38,725 bases of DNA from SIG607 sp036307305 (GTDB lineage Bacteria; Bacillota; Clostridia; Oscillospirales; Acutalibacteraceae): NCBI GenBank assembly GCA_036307305.1, contig JAXJXV010000016.1, forward strand, positions 1-38,725, given 5' to 3'. The notes beneath the pieces are model-generated. The model was not told where the DNA came from and ran no database searches. It saw nothing but the letters and a program-made list of their open reading frames with translations. Both the position numbers and the translations under genes were made by a program. Of the stretch, positions 24,867 to 34,450 are shown one piece after another (the first letter of the stretch is position 1; every line of letters starts with the position of its first letter).

Positions 24867-26501
24867 ATGACAATCGTACATCTGTTAGAGAGAAATGCGA
24901 AAGAATTCGCAAACGATACGGCACTTATCGAGATAAATCCCGACCAGCCTGAAACCAGAAAACTTACCTGGCACGAGTTTGAGCTTGTTCAGCCAACGGG
25001 TAAAAAGCATTACAGACGCGAAATTTCTTGGGAGGTTTTCAACGAGAAATCCAACCGTCTTGCAAATATGCTTATTGCTAACGGTATAGGAAAAGGCAAA
25101 AAGGTTGCAATACTTCTTATGAACTGTATTGACTGGTTACCTATTTATTTTGGTATATTAAAGGCGGGGGCTCTTGCCGTTCCTCTTAACTTCCGTTATT
25201 CCTCAGACGAAATCGACTACTGTCTTGATTTGGCAGAGGCTGACGTGCTGATTTTCGGTAACGAATTCGTAGGACGTGTTGAAGCCGTAGCCGAAAAGCT
25301 CAGCAAAAAATGTACCCTTATATATTTAGGTAGCGGCTGCCCCGATTTTGCCGATGATTATAACGACCTTATAAGCGAGTTTTCAGGAAGCTTCCCCGAA
25401 TGTACCCTTACGGAAGAAGACGACGCAGCTATTTATTTTTCTTCAGGAACCACAGGCTTCCCTAAGGCAATTTTACATAAACACAGAAGTCTTATACACG
25501 CCTGTAGAGTTGAACAGACGCACCACGGACAAACAAAGAACGACTGCTTCCTTTGTATTCCTCCTCTTTATCACACAGGAGCAAAAATGCACTGGTTCGG
25601 CAGTCTGCTTGTAGGTGGCAAAGCGGTAATACTTAAGGGTACGGCTTCAAAGAGCATACTTGAAGCGGCAAGTAGCGAGAAATGTTCAATCGTATGGCTT
25701 CTCGTTCCTTGGGCGCAGGATATTTTAAACGCTATTGAGCGCGGGGATATAGACCTTAAGGATTACGACCTTTCTAATTGGCGTCTTATGCATATCGGCG
25801 CTCAGCCTGTCCCACAGAGCCTTATTAAGCGTTGGCTTGAAATTTTCCCAAATCATCAGTACGATACTAACTACGGACTCAGTGAGTCTATCGGCCCAGG
25901 CGCCGTTCACCTTGGTGTAGAAAACGTACACAAGGTTGGCGCTATCGGTATTGCAGGCTACGGTTGGGAAATTAAAATAGTTTCCCCTGACGGCGAGATA
26001 GTAAAACAAGGCGACGTTGGTGAGCTTTGTCTTAAAGGACCGGGTGTTATGACCTGCTACTACAGAGATGAAAAAGCCACCGCCGATTCCCTTAAAGACG
26101 GTTGGCTGTTTACAGGCGATATGGCTATGCAGGACGAGGACGGATTTGTTTATCTCGTTGACCGTAAGAAAGACGTTATTATTACAGGCGGAGAAAATCT
26201 CTATCCCGTACAGATAGAAAACTTCCTTTCCTCCTTTGATAAAATCAAGGACGTTGCGGTAATAGGTCTGCCTGACACACGACTCGGTGAAATTGCCGCC
26301 GCCATAATTGAACTTAAGGCAGGTATGACCTGCAGTGAGGAAGAAATCAACGAATTCTGTTTAGCTCTCCCACGTTATAAGCGTCCGCGAAAAATTATTT
26401 TTGCCGACGTTCCCCGTAACCCCACAGGAAAAATCGAAAAGCCCAAGCTTCGTAAAATGTACGGTGCCGAGGGTCTTGTTGCAACACAAAACAAATCTTA
26501 A
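24867..26501 (+). CDS. AMP-forming acyl-CoA synthetase
   Basis: 544 residues. YFSSGTTGFPKAILHKHR is the ATP-phosphate motif, NYGLSESIG the adenine motif, GWLFTGDMAMQDEDGFVYLV and DRKKDVIITGGENLYP the hinge region, and NPTGKIEKPKLRK holds the catalytic lysine near the C-terminus. It activates a carboxylic acid to its CoA thioester through an adenylate. As the first gene of the iorAB-paaK operon, its substrate is probably an aryl or related acid. The sequence alone does not tell aryl from fatty acids. Confidence 0.9.
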   Translation: MTIVHLLERNAKEFANDTALIEINPDQPETRKLTWHEFELVQPTGKKHYRREISWEVFNEKSNRLANMLIANGIGKGKKVAILLMNCIDWLPIYFGILKAGALAVPLNFRYSSDEIDYCLDLAEADVLIFGNEFVGRVEAVAEKLSKKCTLIYLGSGCPDFADDYNDLISEFSGSFPECTLTEEDDAAIYFSSGTTGFPKAILHKHRSLIHACRVEQTHHGQTKNDCFLCIPPLYHTGAKMHWFGSLLVGGKAVILKGTASKSILEAASSEKCSIVWLLVPWAQDILNAIERGDIDLKDYDLSNWRLMHIGAQPVPQSLIKRWLEIFPNHQYDTNYGLSESIGPGAVHLGVENVHKVGAIGIAGYGWEIKIVSPDGEIVKQGDVGELCLKGPGVMTCYYRDEKATADSLKDGWLFTGDMAMQDEDGFVYLVDRKKDVIITGGENLYPVQIENFLSSFDKIKDVAVIGLPDTRLGEIAAAIIELKAGMTCSEEEINEFCLALPRYKRPRKIIFADVPRNPTGKIEKPKLRKMYGAEGLVATQNKS

Positions 26502-26519
26502 AAAAGAGGTTTACATACT

Positions 26520-28244
26520 ATGAAAAAACTAATGATAGGAAATGCCGCAGTTGCCGCAGGTCTGCACGACGGCGGACTTGGGGTAGTATCCAGTTATCCT
26601 GGTACCCCCTCTACAGAAATTACCGAATTTTTATCCAAATACGATGATTTGCACTCTGAATGGGCGCCTAATGAAAAGGTTGCCTGTGAAGTAGCCTTCG
26701 GAGCAAGTCTTGCGGGAGCAAGAAGCGCCTGCGCTATGAAGCACGTTGGTCTTAACGTTGCCGCAGACCCCCTTTTCACTCTTTCCTATACGGGTGTAAA
26801 CGGCGGTATGGTTATATGCGTTGCCGATGACCCTGCAATGCACTCTTCTCAGAACGAACAGGATTCCCGTCACTATGCTATTGCCTCTAAAATTCCTATG
26901 CTTGAGCCAAGTGACTCACAGGAGGCTTACGATTTTGCAAAGAGCGCTTTTGAGCTTTCTGAGAAATTTGATACACCCGTTCTGATTCGTATGTGTACCC
27001 GTATTGCTCACAGTCAGTCGGTTGTAGAAACAGGCGAGGTTATTCCCACCGTACTTAAAGACTATGAAAAAAATCCTCAGAAATTTATAATGATGCCCGG
27101 TAACGCTATCAAGCGTCACCCAATAGTCGAAGACAGAACAAAAGCTCTTAGCGACTTTGCCAACGACTGTATGTACAACAAGGCGGAATACAACGGCAGT
27201 GATATCGGTATTATTACTTCAGGCTGTTCTTACCTTTACGTTAAAGAGGTTTTGGGTGACAGCGCTAATATTCTTAAAATCGGTATGCCTCATCCTCTGC
27301 CCGATACTCTTATTAAAGAATTCGCAAGTAAGGTTAAAAAGCTTTACGTTATCGAAGAGCTTGACCCCGTTATTGAAACTCACGTAAAGGCTTTAGGCAT
27401 TGAATGCATAGGAAAAGAGCTGTTCTCTATTCTTGGAGAATTCTCTCAAAGCACCATCGCCAAGGCTTTCGGCAAAGAGGACAAATACAGCGTATCTGCC
27501 GACAGCGTTATTCCCCCCCGTCCTCCTATGATGTGCGCAGGCTGTCCTCACAGAGGTATGTTCTATACCCTTTCCAAAAATAAAATCACCGTTATGGGTG
27601 ATATCGGCTGTTATACTCTGGGCGCAGTTGCTCCCCTTAACGCCCTTGATTCAACACTTTGTATGGGTGCTTCTGTTTCTGGACTTCACGGCTTTAATGC
27701 GGCAAGAGGCGAGAGCGCAGAAAGGAAGAGCGTTGCCGTAATCGGTGACTCCACCTTTATGCATTCAGGTATGACAGGTCTTGTAAACGTTGCTTATAAT
27801 GCAACTAATTCCACCGTTATTATCCTTGATAACTCTATTACGGGTATGACAGGACATCAGCAGAACCCCACCACAGGCTTTAATATTAAGGGTGACCCTG
27901 CCGCTAAGGTTGACCTTGAGGCTCTTTGTAAGGCTCTTGGTATAAACAGAGTAAGGGTTGTTGACCCCTACGACCTTAAGGCCTGTGACACTGCAGTTAA
28001 GGAAGAACTTGCCGCAGAGGAACCGTCTGTAATCATTTCAAGACGCCCCTGTGTACTGCTTAAATCTGTTAAGCACGAGCCTCCTCTTACAGTTGACAGC
28101 GATAAATGCAAATCCTGTAAACGCTGTATGAGTCTTGGCTGTCCTGCAATAAGCCTTAAGGACGGCAAAGCAAAAATTGACAATACTCTTTGCGTCGGCT
28201 GTGGCGTTTGTAAACAGCTTTGCGCATTTGACGCTATAAATTAA
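26520..28244 (+). CDS. iorA: indolepyruvate ferredoxin oxidoreductase, alpha subunit
   Basis: 574 residues. The N-terminal pyrimidine domain starts at SSYPGTPSTEITEF. The thiamine-diphosphate domain has MMCAGCPHRGMFY, GDIGCYTLGAVAPL and VIGDSTFMHSGMTG. The C-terminus has two [4Fe-4S] motifs, CKSCKRCMSLGCP and CVGCGVCKQLC. It interconverts arylpyruvates (from Trp, Phe, Tyr) and arylacetyl-CoA plus CO2 with ferredoxin. It forms an operon with iorB 18 nt downstream. All cofactor motifs look intact. Oxygen-sensitive enzymes of this type indicate an anaerobe. Confidence 0.96.
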   Translation: MKKLMIGNAAVAAGLHDGGLGVVSSYPGTPSTEITEFLSKYDDLHSEWAPNEKVACEVAFGASLAGARSACAMKHVGLNVAADPLFTLSYTGVNGGMVICVADDPAMHSSQNEQDSRHYAIASKIPMLEPSDSQEAYDFAKSAFELSEKFDTPVLIRMCTRIAHSQSVVETGEVIPTVLKDYEKNPQKFIMMPGNAIKRHPIVEDRTKALSDFANDCMYNKAEYNGSDIGIITSGCSYLYVKEVLGDSANILKIGMPHPLPDTLIKEFASKVKKLYVIEELDPVIETHVKALGIECIGKELFSILGEFSQSTIAKAFGKEDKYSVSADSVIPPRPPMMCAGCPHRGMFYTLSKNKITVMGDIGCYTLGAVAPLNALDSTLCMGASVSGLHGFNAARGESAERKSVAVIGDSTFMHSGMTGLVNVAYNATNSTVIILDNSITGMTGHQQNPTTGFNIKGDPAAKVDLEALCKALGINRVRVVDPYDLKACDTAVKEELAAEEPSVIISRRPCVLLKSVKHEPPLTVDSDKCKSCKRCMSLGCPAISLKDGKAKIDNTLCVGCGVCKQLCAFDAIN

Positions 28245-28262
28245 TGAAAGGAGAATACCAAA

Positions 28263-28832
28263 ATGACAAAAAGTGTTATGATTGTAGGCGTTGGCGGACA
28301 GGGAAGCTTACTTGCTTCCAAGCTTCTCGGAAGACTTCTTATGGACGAAGGCTTTGACGTTAAGGTAAGTGAAGTTCACGGAATGAGTCAGCGCGGCGGA
28401 AGTGTTGTTACCTACGTACGATACGGACAGCAGGTTTTCTCCCCTATTATCTCTAAAGGCGAGGCAGACATTATTATTTCTTTTGAAAAGCTTGAAGCTG
28501 CCCGTTACGCCGCTTTCCTTAAAAAAGACGGCAAAATTATCGTTAATACACAACAGATTGACCCAATGCCCGTTATTATCGGCGCGGCTGAGTATCCCGA
28601 AAACGTACTTAGTGAGCTTACAAGCAAGGGCGTATGCGTAGAAGCCCTTGATGCGCTCTCTCTTGCAGAGAAGGCAGGTTCCAGTAAGGCCGTTAATATC
28701 GTGCTTATGGGCAAGGCAGCAAAATATTTCGGAATTCCTTACGAAAAATGGATTACCGCGATTGAAAACACCGTTGCGCCCAAATTCATTGAAATGAACA
28801 AAAAAGCCTTTGATTTAGGCTATAATTCTTAA
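28263..28832 (+). CDS. iorB: indolepyruvate ferredoxin oxidoreductase, beta subunit
   Basis: 189 residues, the gamma-type catalytic domain of 2-oxoacid ferredoxin oxidoreductases. It starts MTKSVMIVGVGGQGSLLASK, with EVHGMSQRGGSVVTYVRYG shortly after, both typical of IorB. It pairs with IorA to complete the enzyme. AAAGGAG precedes the ATG, and paaK begins 19 nt downstream. Confidence 0.95.
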   Translation: MTKSVMIVGVGGQGSLLASKLLGRLLMDEGFDVKVSEVHGMSQRGGSVVTYVRYGQQVFSPIISKGEADIIISFEKLEAARYAAFLKKDGKIIVNTQQIDPMPVIIGAAEYPENVLSELTSKGVCVEALDALSLAEKAGSSKAVNIVLMGKAAKYFGIPYEKWITAIENTVAPKFIEMNKKAFDLGYNS

Positions 28833-28851
28833 AACCAAAGAGGCGAAGAAA

Positions 28852-30159
28852 ATGGAAAATCGTTATTTCCAAAAAGACATCGAAACAATGCCGGTTGAAG
28901 ATATTAAGAAGCTTCAATCTGAAAAACTTGTAAAACAGGTCAAACACGTTTATGAAAACGTAGCCTACTACCGCGACCTTATGGATAAAAAAGGTGTGAC
29001 ACCCGACGATATTAAGGGAATAGAAGATTTACATAAATTACCCTTTTTATCCAAAGCAGACCTCAGAGATGCCTATCCGTACGGACTTTTGGCAACACCT
29101 CTTAAGGATTGTGTGAGAATTCACTCCACTTCCGGAACAACAGGTAAACGCGTAGTTGCTTTCTACACACAAAAGGATATTGATTTATGGGATGACTGTT
29201 GTGCAAGAGCCATTGTTGCCGCAGGAGGAACTGACGAGGATATTTGTCAGGTAGCTTACGGCTATGGTCTGTTTACTGGCGGTTTGGGTCTCCACGGCGG
29301 TTCTCATAAGGTAGGCTGTCTTACCCTGCCTATGTCCTCAGGCTTTACCGAAAGACAAATTCAGTTTATGACCGACCTTAACGCAACCATTCTTTGCTGT
29401 ACCCCGTCATACGCCGCTTATATTGCCGAAAGCTTAAAGGAACAGGGTTATACACCCGATAATATTCCTCTTAAAGCAGGTATTTTCGGCGCTGAGCCTT
29501 GGACGGAGGAAATGCGCAGAGGTATAGAAAGAGACCTTGGCATCAAAGCCTATGATATTTACGGACTCACCGAAACTACAGGTCCCGGCGTTGCCTTTGA
29601 GTGCAGTGAGCAGAAGGGTATGCACATCAACGAGGACCACTTCCTTGCTGAAATCATTGACCCCGACACAGGCGAAGTTCTGCCCGAGGGTGAAAAGGGT
29701 GAGCTTGTTTTCACCGCCCTTGACAAAGAGGCGTTCCCTCTGCTTCGTTACCGCACACGCGATATCTGTGTACTTTCCCGTAAAAAATGCTCCTGCGGAA
29801 GAACCCTTATAAAAATGGCTAAGCCTATGGGAAGAACCGACGATATGCTTATCATCCGCGGTGTAAACGTGTTCCCAAGCCAGATAGAAACGGTGCTTTT
29901 AAACGAGGGTTATCAGCCCAACTATCAGATTATCGTTGACAGAGTAGGCAATAACGACACCTTTGACGTAAACGTTGAGATGAATCCCGACCAGTTTACC
30001 GATACCGTCAGCGGTATCACTTCCCTTGAAAAGAAGCTGTCAAACGCTATGAAGCTTATGCTGGGTATTAATCCTGCCGTACACCTTGTTCCGCCTAAGA
30101 GCATTGCAAGAAGTGAAGGCAAGGCTGTGCGCGTAATCGACAAGCGTAAGCTTCACTAA
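28852..30159 (+). CDS. paaK: phenylacetate-CoA ligase family protein
   Basis: 435 residues, normal PaaK length. HSTSGTTGKRVVAFYT is the nucleotide-binding loop, YGLTETTGPGVAFEC the adenylate motif and GRTDDMLIIRGVNVFPSQIE the hinge. It makes arylacetyl-CoA from arylacetate, ATP and CoA. With IorAB it either supplies CoA esters for reductive carboxylation to aromatic 2-oxoacids, or handles products of aromatic amino-acid oxidation. Which direction dominates cannot be read from the sequence. Confidence 0.93.
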   Translation: MENRYFQKDIETMPVEDIKKLQSEKLVKQVKHVYENVAYYRDLMDKKGVTPDDIKGIEDLHKLPFLSKADLRDAYPYGLLATPLKDCVRIHSTSGTTGKRVVAFYTQKDIDLWDDCCARAIVAAGGTDEDICQVAYGYGLFTGGLGLHGGSHKVGCLTLPMSSGFTERQIQFMTDLNATILCCTPSYAAYIAESLKEQGYTPDNIPLKAGIFGAEPWTEEMRRGIERDLGIKAYDIYGLTETTGPGVAFECSEQKGMHINEDHFLAEIIDPDTGEVLPEGEKGELVFTALDKEAFPLLRYRTRDICVLSRKKCSCGRTLIKMAKPMGRTDDMLIIRGVNVFPSQIETVLLNEGYQPNYQIIVDRVGNNDTFDVNVEMNPDQFTDTVSGITSLEKKLSNAMKLMLGINPAVHLVPPKSIARSEGKAVRVIDKRKLH

Positions 30160-30174
30160 AAAAGGAGGATTTTT

Positions 30175-30606
30175 ATGTCTTTAAAACAACTTACCGTTTT
30201 CGTACAGAATCATCAGGGCTCTTTGGTATCCATAACTGAAACACTTGCAAAGCATAACGTTAACATCCGCGCACTGTCTATTGCAGATACAGAGGATTTC
30301 GGAATCCTCCGTCTTATAGTAAACGATACAAAAACTGCACTTGACACCCTTACAAGCGAGGGTTATCTCATAAAAACCACCGACGTCGTGGGCGTTAAAA
30401 TAGGTGATGCGCCGGGTAAGCTTTCCGAGGCGCTGAGAGTCCTTGACGAAAACTCAATTAATATGGAATATCTTTACGCCTTTATGACCCGCACCGAAAA
30501 ACACGCCTACGTGGTGCTCCGCGTTGCCGATAACCAAAAGGCAGAAAAGGCGCTGGAGAAAGCAGACTTCCACATTATTACGGACAAAGACGTAGATAAG
30601 CTGTAA
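30175..30606 (+). CDS. tandem ACT-domain protein
   Basis: 143 residues with two ACT repeats, LTVFVQNHQGSLVSITETLA and VKIGDAPGKLSEALRVLDE. Such proteins commonly sit next to paaK and iorAB and probably sense aromatic amino acids, though no target is proven. AGGAGG lies before the ATG. Last gene of the operon, followed by a strong terminator. It has no DNA-binding domain, so it is unlikely to be the repressor of the 19-mer operator. Confidence 0.9.
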   Translation: MSLKQLTVFVQNHQGSLVSITETLAKHNVNIRALSIADTEDFGILRLIVNDTKTALDTLTSEGYLIKTTDVVGVKIGDAPGKLSEALRVLDENSINMEYLYAFMTRTEKHAYVVLRVADNQKAEKALEKADFHIITDKDVDKL

Positions 30607-30613
30607 GTAGCAG

Positions 30614-30640
30614 AAAAACCTTCGTAACACGAAGGTTTTT
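30614..30640. terminator. terminator of the aryl-acid operon
   Basis: AAAAACCTTCGT-aac-ACGAAGGTTTTT, a perfect stem with a T-run on both strands. Confidence 0.92.
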
Positions 30641-30701
30641 CTTGTATTTTATGGAGAAATATGTAATAATAGGTGTATATAACTTTGAAAGGTTTGAGAT
30701 T

Positions 30702-32057
30702 ATGAGTAACTCTCGCAGTAATTTTTCCAGCAAACTGGGTTTTGTTCTTGCTACTGCAGGAAGCGCGGTAGGTCTCGGTAACATCTGGCGTTTCCCTTAT
30801 CTTGCGGCAAAGCACGGCGGCGGTATGTTTCTTCTTACATATCTTATTCTTGTTATCACCTTCGGCTTCGCCCTTGCATGCGCTGAAATTTTAATAGGCA
30901 GAAAAACAGGGCAGAGCGCCATCAACGCTTTTAGTACGCTGAGCAAAAAATGGGGCTTCGTAGGTTGGTTTGCAGCTCTTGTGCCTGTTATAATTCTTCC
31001 CTATTATTCTGTAATAGGCGGTTGGATTTTCAAGTATTTATTCGCCTTTATAAGCGGACAGGCAACAGCCACCGCCGATGACGGATATTTTGTTGACTTT
31101 ATCGGTAAGGTAGGCTCACCTTTAGGTTGGTTTTTGCTCTTTATAGGCATTACCGCCCTTATCGTTCTTTTCGGTGTTGAAAAGGGTATTGAAAAGGCAA
31201 GTAAAATAATGATGCCCGTACTTGTGGTACTGACTCTCGTTATCGCGGTTTACTCCGCCTGTATGCCTGGCGCATGGGAGGGTGTTCTCTATTACATCAC
31301 ACCCGACTTCAGTCATTTCTCGGTTACCACCGTTCTTGCGGCAATGGGACAGCTTTTCTATTCTATGAGTCTTGCAATGGGTATTATGATAACCTACGGC
31401 TCATATATGAAAAAGGACGTAAACGTTTCTTCCTCCGTTCATCAGGTTGAGATTTTTGATACGGGTATTGCTTTCCTTGCAGGTCTTATGGTTGTTCCTG
31501 CCGTATTTTCTTTCTCCGGTGGAAGCGAGGAAGCGCTGAGCAAAGGTCCATCTCTTATGTTTATAACCTTGCCTAAGGTTTTCGAAAGTATGCCCGGCGG
31601 TACGGTTATAGGTATCATATTCTTCCTTATGGTGCTTTTCGCAGCCCTCACCTCTTCAATTTCTCTTATGGAAACGGTTGTTTCGGTAGTACAGGATAAA
31701 TTTAAATTAAACCGCAAAATCACCTGTCTTATAGTATTCGCAGGAAGTGCTATTTTAGGTATTCCGTCCTCACTTGGTAACGGTATATGGGCAAACATAA
31801 AAATCTTCGGCTTTGCCTTCCTGGACTTCTTCGACTTTATTAGTAACAGTGTGCTTATGCCAATAGTTGCTCTGCTTACCTGTATTTTCATAGGCTACGT
31901 TATCAAGCCTAAAACCCTTATTGAAGAAGCAGAAGCTTCTGCACAATTTAAAGAGAAAAAGCTTTTCAGCGTAATAATCAAGTATATCGCGCCTATATGC
32001 ATAATTCTTATTTTAGGTTTCTCGGTGCTTGAAGCATTTGGAATAATTAAGGTATAA
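30702..32057 (+). CDS. SNF/NSS-family sodium-dependent amino-acid transporter
   Basis: 451 residues from the ATG at 30702 (MSNSRSNFSSKLGFVLATAG), GAAAGG 9 nt upstream. The longer frame from 30642 lacks a site. GSAVGLGNIWRFPYLAAKHG is the helix-1 Na+/substrate motif, and eleven or twelve hydrophobic segments are visible. The length is close to MhsT, a hydrophobic and aromatic amino-acid transporter of Bacillus halodurans. Next to an aromatic 2-oxoacid operon, tryptophan, tyrosine or phenylalanine uptake is plausible. A possible own promoter is TTGTAT near 30642. Confidence 0.92.
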   Translation: MSNSRSNFSSKLGFVLATAGSAVGLGNIWRFPYLAAKHGGGMFLLTYLILVITFGFALACAEILIGRKTGQSAINAFSTLSKKWGFVGWFAALVPVIILPYYSVIGGWIFKYLFAFISGQATATADDGYFVDFIGKVGSPLGWFLLFIGITALIVLFGVEKGIEKASKIMMPVLVVLTLVIAVYSACMPGAWEGVLYYITPDFSHFSVTTVLAAMGQLFYSMSLAMGIMITYGSYMKKDVNVSSSVHQVEIFDTGIAFLAGLMVVPAVFSFSGGSEEALSKGPSLMFITLPKVFESMPGGTVIGIIFFLMVLFAALTSSISLMETVVSVVQDKFKLNRKITCLIVFAGSAILGIPSSLGNGIWANIKIFGFAFLDFFDFISNSVLMPIVALLTCIFIGYVIKPKTLIEEAEASAQFKEKKLFSVIIKYIAPICIILILGFSVLEAFGIIKV

Positions 32058-32060
32058 ATC

Positions 32061-32090
32061 AGAGCCGCAGTTTTTACTGCGGCTCTTCTT
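32061..32090. terminator. terminator of the SNF transporter gene, overlapping a convergent stop codon
   Basis: AGAGCCGCAGT-tttt-ACTGCGGCTCT followed by TCTTTT. The leftward gene at 32074 has its stop codon within the loop and stem of this hairpin, so its last codons encode one arm. Confidence 0.88.
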
Positions 32091-32751
32091 TTGCAAGTTT
32101 ATCGTTAAGCTTATAAAAAAGCTTAATAGAAATAACAACAAGTATAAATAACACTATATAATAAACAGGCAATATATTTTTGCCGAAAAGAGCCGTAGGA
32201 ATATAAGCAAACAAAAGCTCGTAAATAAAAATACCTCTGCCTCCGTAAAACCAGTTGCGAAGCAGTAATACCCTTATTCCCGAAAACACAAGTCCTCCAG
32301 TTATCACCCAGCCTGTGTATTTACTGAACTTTTTTTCGCTTATAAGAAGCAGTCCGCAAAAAAGAAGTGCGCCGTGACAAATAACCGAAGCGGTGATACT
32401 AAGTACGCTGTACCCTGCATACACTTTAGCACCAAGCACCATACCGTTTAAAAAATAACAGCCTCCCGCTAATACTCCTGCATAAGCTCCCCAAGCACGA
32501 ATATAATCAAGCTTTAGAAGTACGATAACAGGCAGAACGAAATAGGTGACGGTGGAAAACTCTACGGGAATACGCACCCTGTCATTGTTTATAGAATCAA
32601 AGGTATACCGTATTACGTTAAAGGCAAGTAACAGTACGCAGAAGGCATTAAGCACTCTGCGTTTCGTTTTTCTGGAAACAAATAAAAGACGGCGGACGGC
32701 AATAAGAATTACTGCCGGAACCGCCGCCGATACAAAATTCACAAGTATCAA
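32074..32751 (-). CDS. YwaF-like integral membrane protein, function unknown
   Basis: 225 residues with about six or seven hydrophobic segments and short loops. NVIRYTFDSINNDRVRIPVE and CYFLNGMVLG recall the YwaF (TIGR02206) group of Firmicute membrane proteins. The start is probably a TTG at 32751 close behind GGGGGGAG, and a GTG three codons later is the alternative. Single gene, convergent with the SNF transporter. No enzymatic motif is seen. Confidence 0.6.
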   Translation of the reverse strand: MILVNFVSAAVPAVILIAVRRLLFVSRKTKRRVLNAFCVLLLAFNVIRYTFDSINNDRVRIPVEFSTVTYFVLPVIVLLKLDYIRAWGAYAGVLAGGCYFLNGMVLGAKVYAGYSVLSITASVICHGALLFCGLLLISEKKFSKYTGWVITGGLVFSGIRVLLLRNWFYGGRGIFIYELLFAYIPTALFGKNILPVYYIVLFILVVISIKLFYKLNDKLAKEEPQ

Positions 32752-32794
32752 TCGACTCCCCCCGAAATAGTATGTTTCGGTTTAAGCCTTTTAT

Positions 32795-34450
32795 TTATTT
32801 TACTTCAATTTTACTTACCGTTATTTTTTCGCCTGTTTTACTATAAGAAATTTCCACAGCGCTTCCCTCATCCATAAAGGGTAGTTTATCATTCATATTT
32901 ACACTGACAATGAATATTTCATCTACGCCTGAAAGCTTTATATAATAACAGGTATTGCCGTCCACTACAGCGCTTTCAATATCCGAAACAGTACCGCTGA
33001 TTGTTTGCTGTTCTTTATCGGCTGTATCAACGTCGGCAGACTTAAGCTTAGCAAGATAATCAAGTCTGCTTTCCTCAACACTGCTTCCCGTACCAACTAT
33101 CTGATACTGCTGAACGTCAACAAATGCATACATCTTAACAAGTCCTGCAGAGTCCTTAAGCGCCATAAAATAACTGGGTCTGTCTGCTACGTTTAAAAGA
33201 AGAGGGAATGTTGCTCTGTAACCAAGATGCTGAACCTGACCCTGAGCAGAGCTCATTGCCGAATATTCCTCAGCGCCGGGTACGGCATAATACTTCGTTT
33301 CTTTTGTTCTCAGATTAGTCAGCACAAAGCCTACGTTTGACTCATCACTGGTTACCGAGGTTATACCCGTATAAAGCCACACGTCGTCGTTAATCGCAAG
33401 ATAGTTGTAGCCGTCGGTAGGCTGTAAAACACCCTTTTGACCGAATATGGAATTAAGCCAACCCGAACGGTATTTTCCGTTATATATAAGCTGCTGCAAA
33501 ATCATATCGGATTCATAAACCTGGTCAACCCACGTAGGAACATCCTTTACGTCGTAATATTTGCTTTCCCCTGTCTGAGCATTGAACAGCACGGCGCCGC
33601 CTATATCCTCACCGCTGAAAAGACCTATTTTATACTCTATTGTGGAAGCAACCCAGTAAGGTGTGCCGTCATCGTCTATTTCAAAGGAAATATCACCGAA
33701 AATTTTAGTAGGATACTCAAACCGCAGTTTTCTCCTGATATTACGCATAAAGTATTCGCTTTGTGAATATTTTATACCCTCATTAAGTCTTACAAGAGTA
33801 GTATCCTGTGTGGTCATATCCACCATTATATAAGCAGGAATACCGTTTTTCTGATTATTAAGCCATTTTATAGCATCGCCATAACGAAGAGGCGTAACCC
33901 TTACGGGTCTGCCGTTATAGTTTATCTGAGTGTAAAGCTCCTCGATTTCAAACTGAGAAACAAGGTCAGACATTTCACCAAGCTTTCTCTGACCAAGTCT
34001 TGAAGCTGTATCCCTGTCAACAACGGGAATCTGCTCACGGCTTATTTCACTAACCTCACTGGTGAAATCTCCGTCGGTCATTGTAATAAGCTTGTTATAT
34101 CTTGACGCGTTGAAAATCTGCGCACCGATAACGGTACCAACCACAAAAACAAGCGCTACAGCAAGTATAGTCACTGCCCCCACCTTTACAGGAAGCTTTA
34201 AAGCTTTAAACTTTTTTATAAGGCGTGTGAAGACTTTATCATCGTCAACAACCACGCTTTTGCGGCTTTTTATTACCGACAGTATATCAGAAAAGGTGCA
34301 TATTGCAATTACAGCAATAATTGCGAAAATCAAATAGGAATAAAACTCTGTGCTTCTGAGATTTATGGGCGGCAGCATAAACCAATACCCCAAAAACAGA
34401 GCGATTGCGCAAAGCACCAATTTAATGATTGCCAAAGTAAATTTTTTCAT
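32795..34450 (-). CDS. large membrane-anchored extracytoplasmic protein, function unknown
   Basis: 551 residues. There are hydrophobic segments at about 6-26 and 38-56, and a third at about 93-115. A long predicted extracytoplasmic part follows with LRFEYPTKIFGDISFEIDDD and GLFSGEDIGGAVLFNAQTGE, blocks that recur in uncharacterised Clostridial proteins. The C-terminus (about 470-551) looks like a small OB-type beta domain. It overlaps the end of the carboxypeptidase homologue by one base (TAATG), so the two are translated together and probably act together at the envelope. I do not recognise its function. Confidence 0.65.
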   Translation of the reverse strand: MKKFTLAIIKLVLCAIALFLGYWFMLPPINLRSTEFYSYLIFAIIAVIAICTFSDILSVIKSRKSVVVDDDKVFTRLIKKFKALKLPVKVGAVTILAVALVFVVGTVIGAQIFNASRYNKLITMTDGDFTSEVSEISREQIPVVDRDTASRLGQRKLGEMSDLVSQFEIEELYTQINYNGRPVRVTPLRYGDAIKWLNNQKNGIPAYIMVDMTTQDTTLVRLNEGIKYSQSEYFMRNIRRKLRFEYPTKIFGDISFEIDDDGTPYWVASTIEYKIGLFSGEDIGGAVLFNAQTGESKYYDVKDVPTWVDQVYESDMILQQLIYNGKYRSGWLNSIFGQKGVLQPTDGYNYLAINDDVWLYTGITSVTSDESNVGFVLTNLRTKETKYYAVPGAEEYSAMSSAQGQVQHLGYRATFPLLLNVADRPSYFMALKDSAGLVKMYAFVDVQQYQIVGTGSSVEESRLDYLAKLKSADVDTADKEQQTISGTVSDIESAVVDGNTCYYIKLSGVDEIFIVSVNMNDKLPFMDEGSAVEISYSKTGEKITVSKIEVK

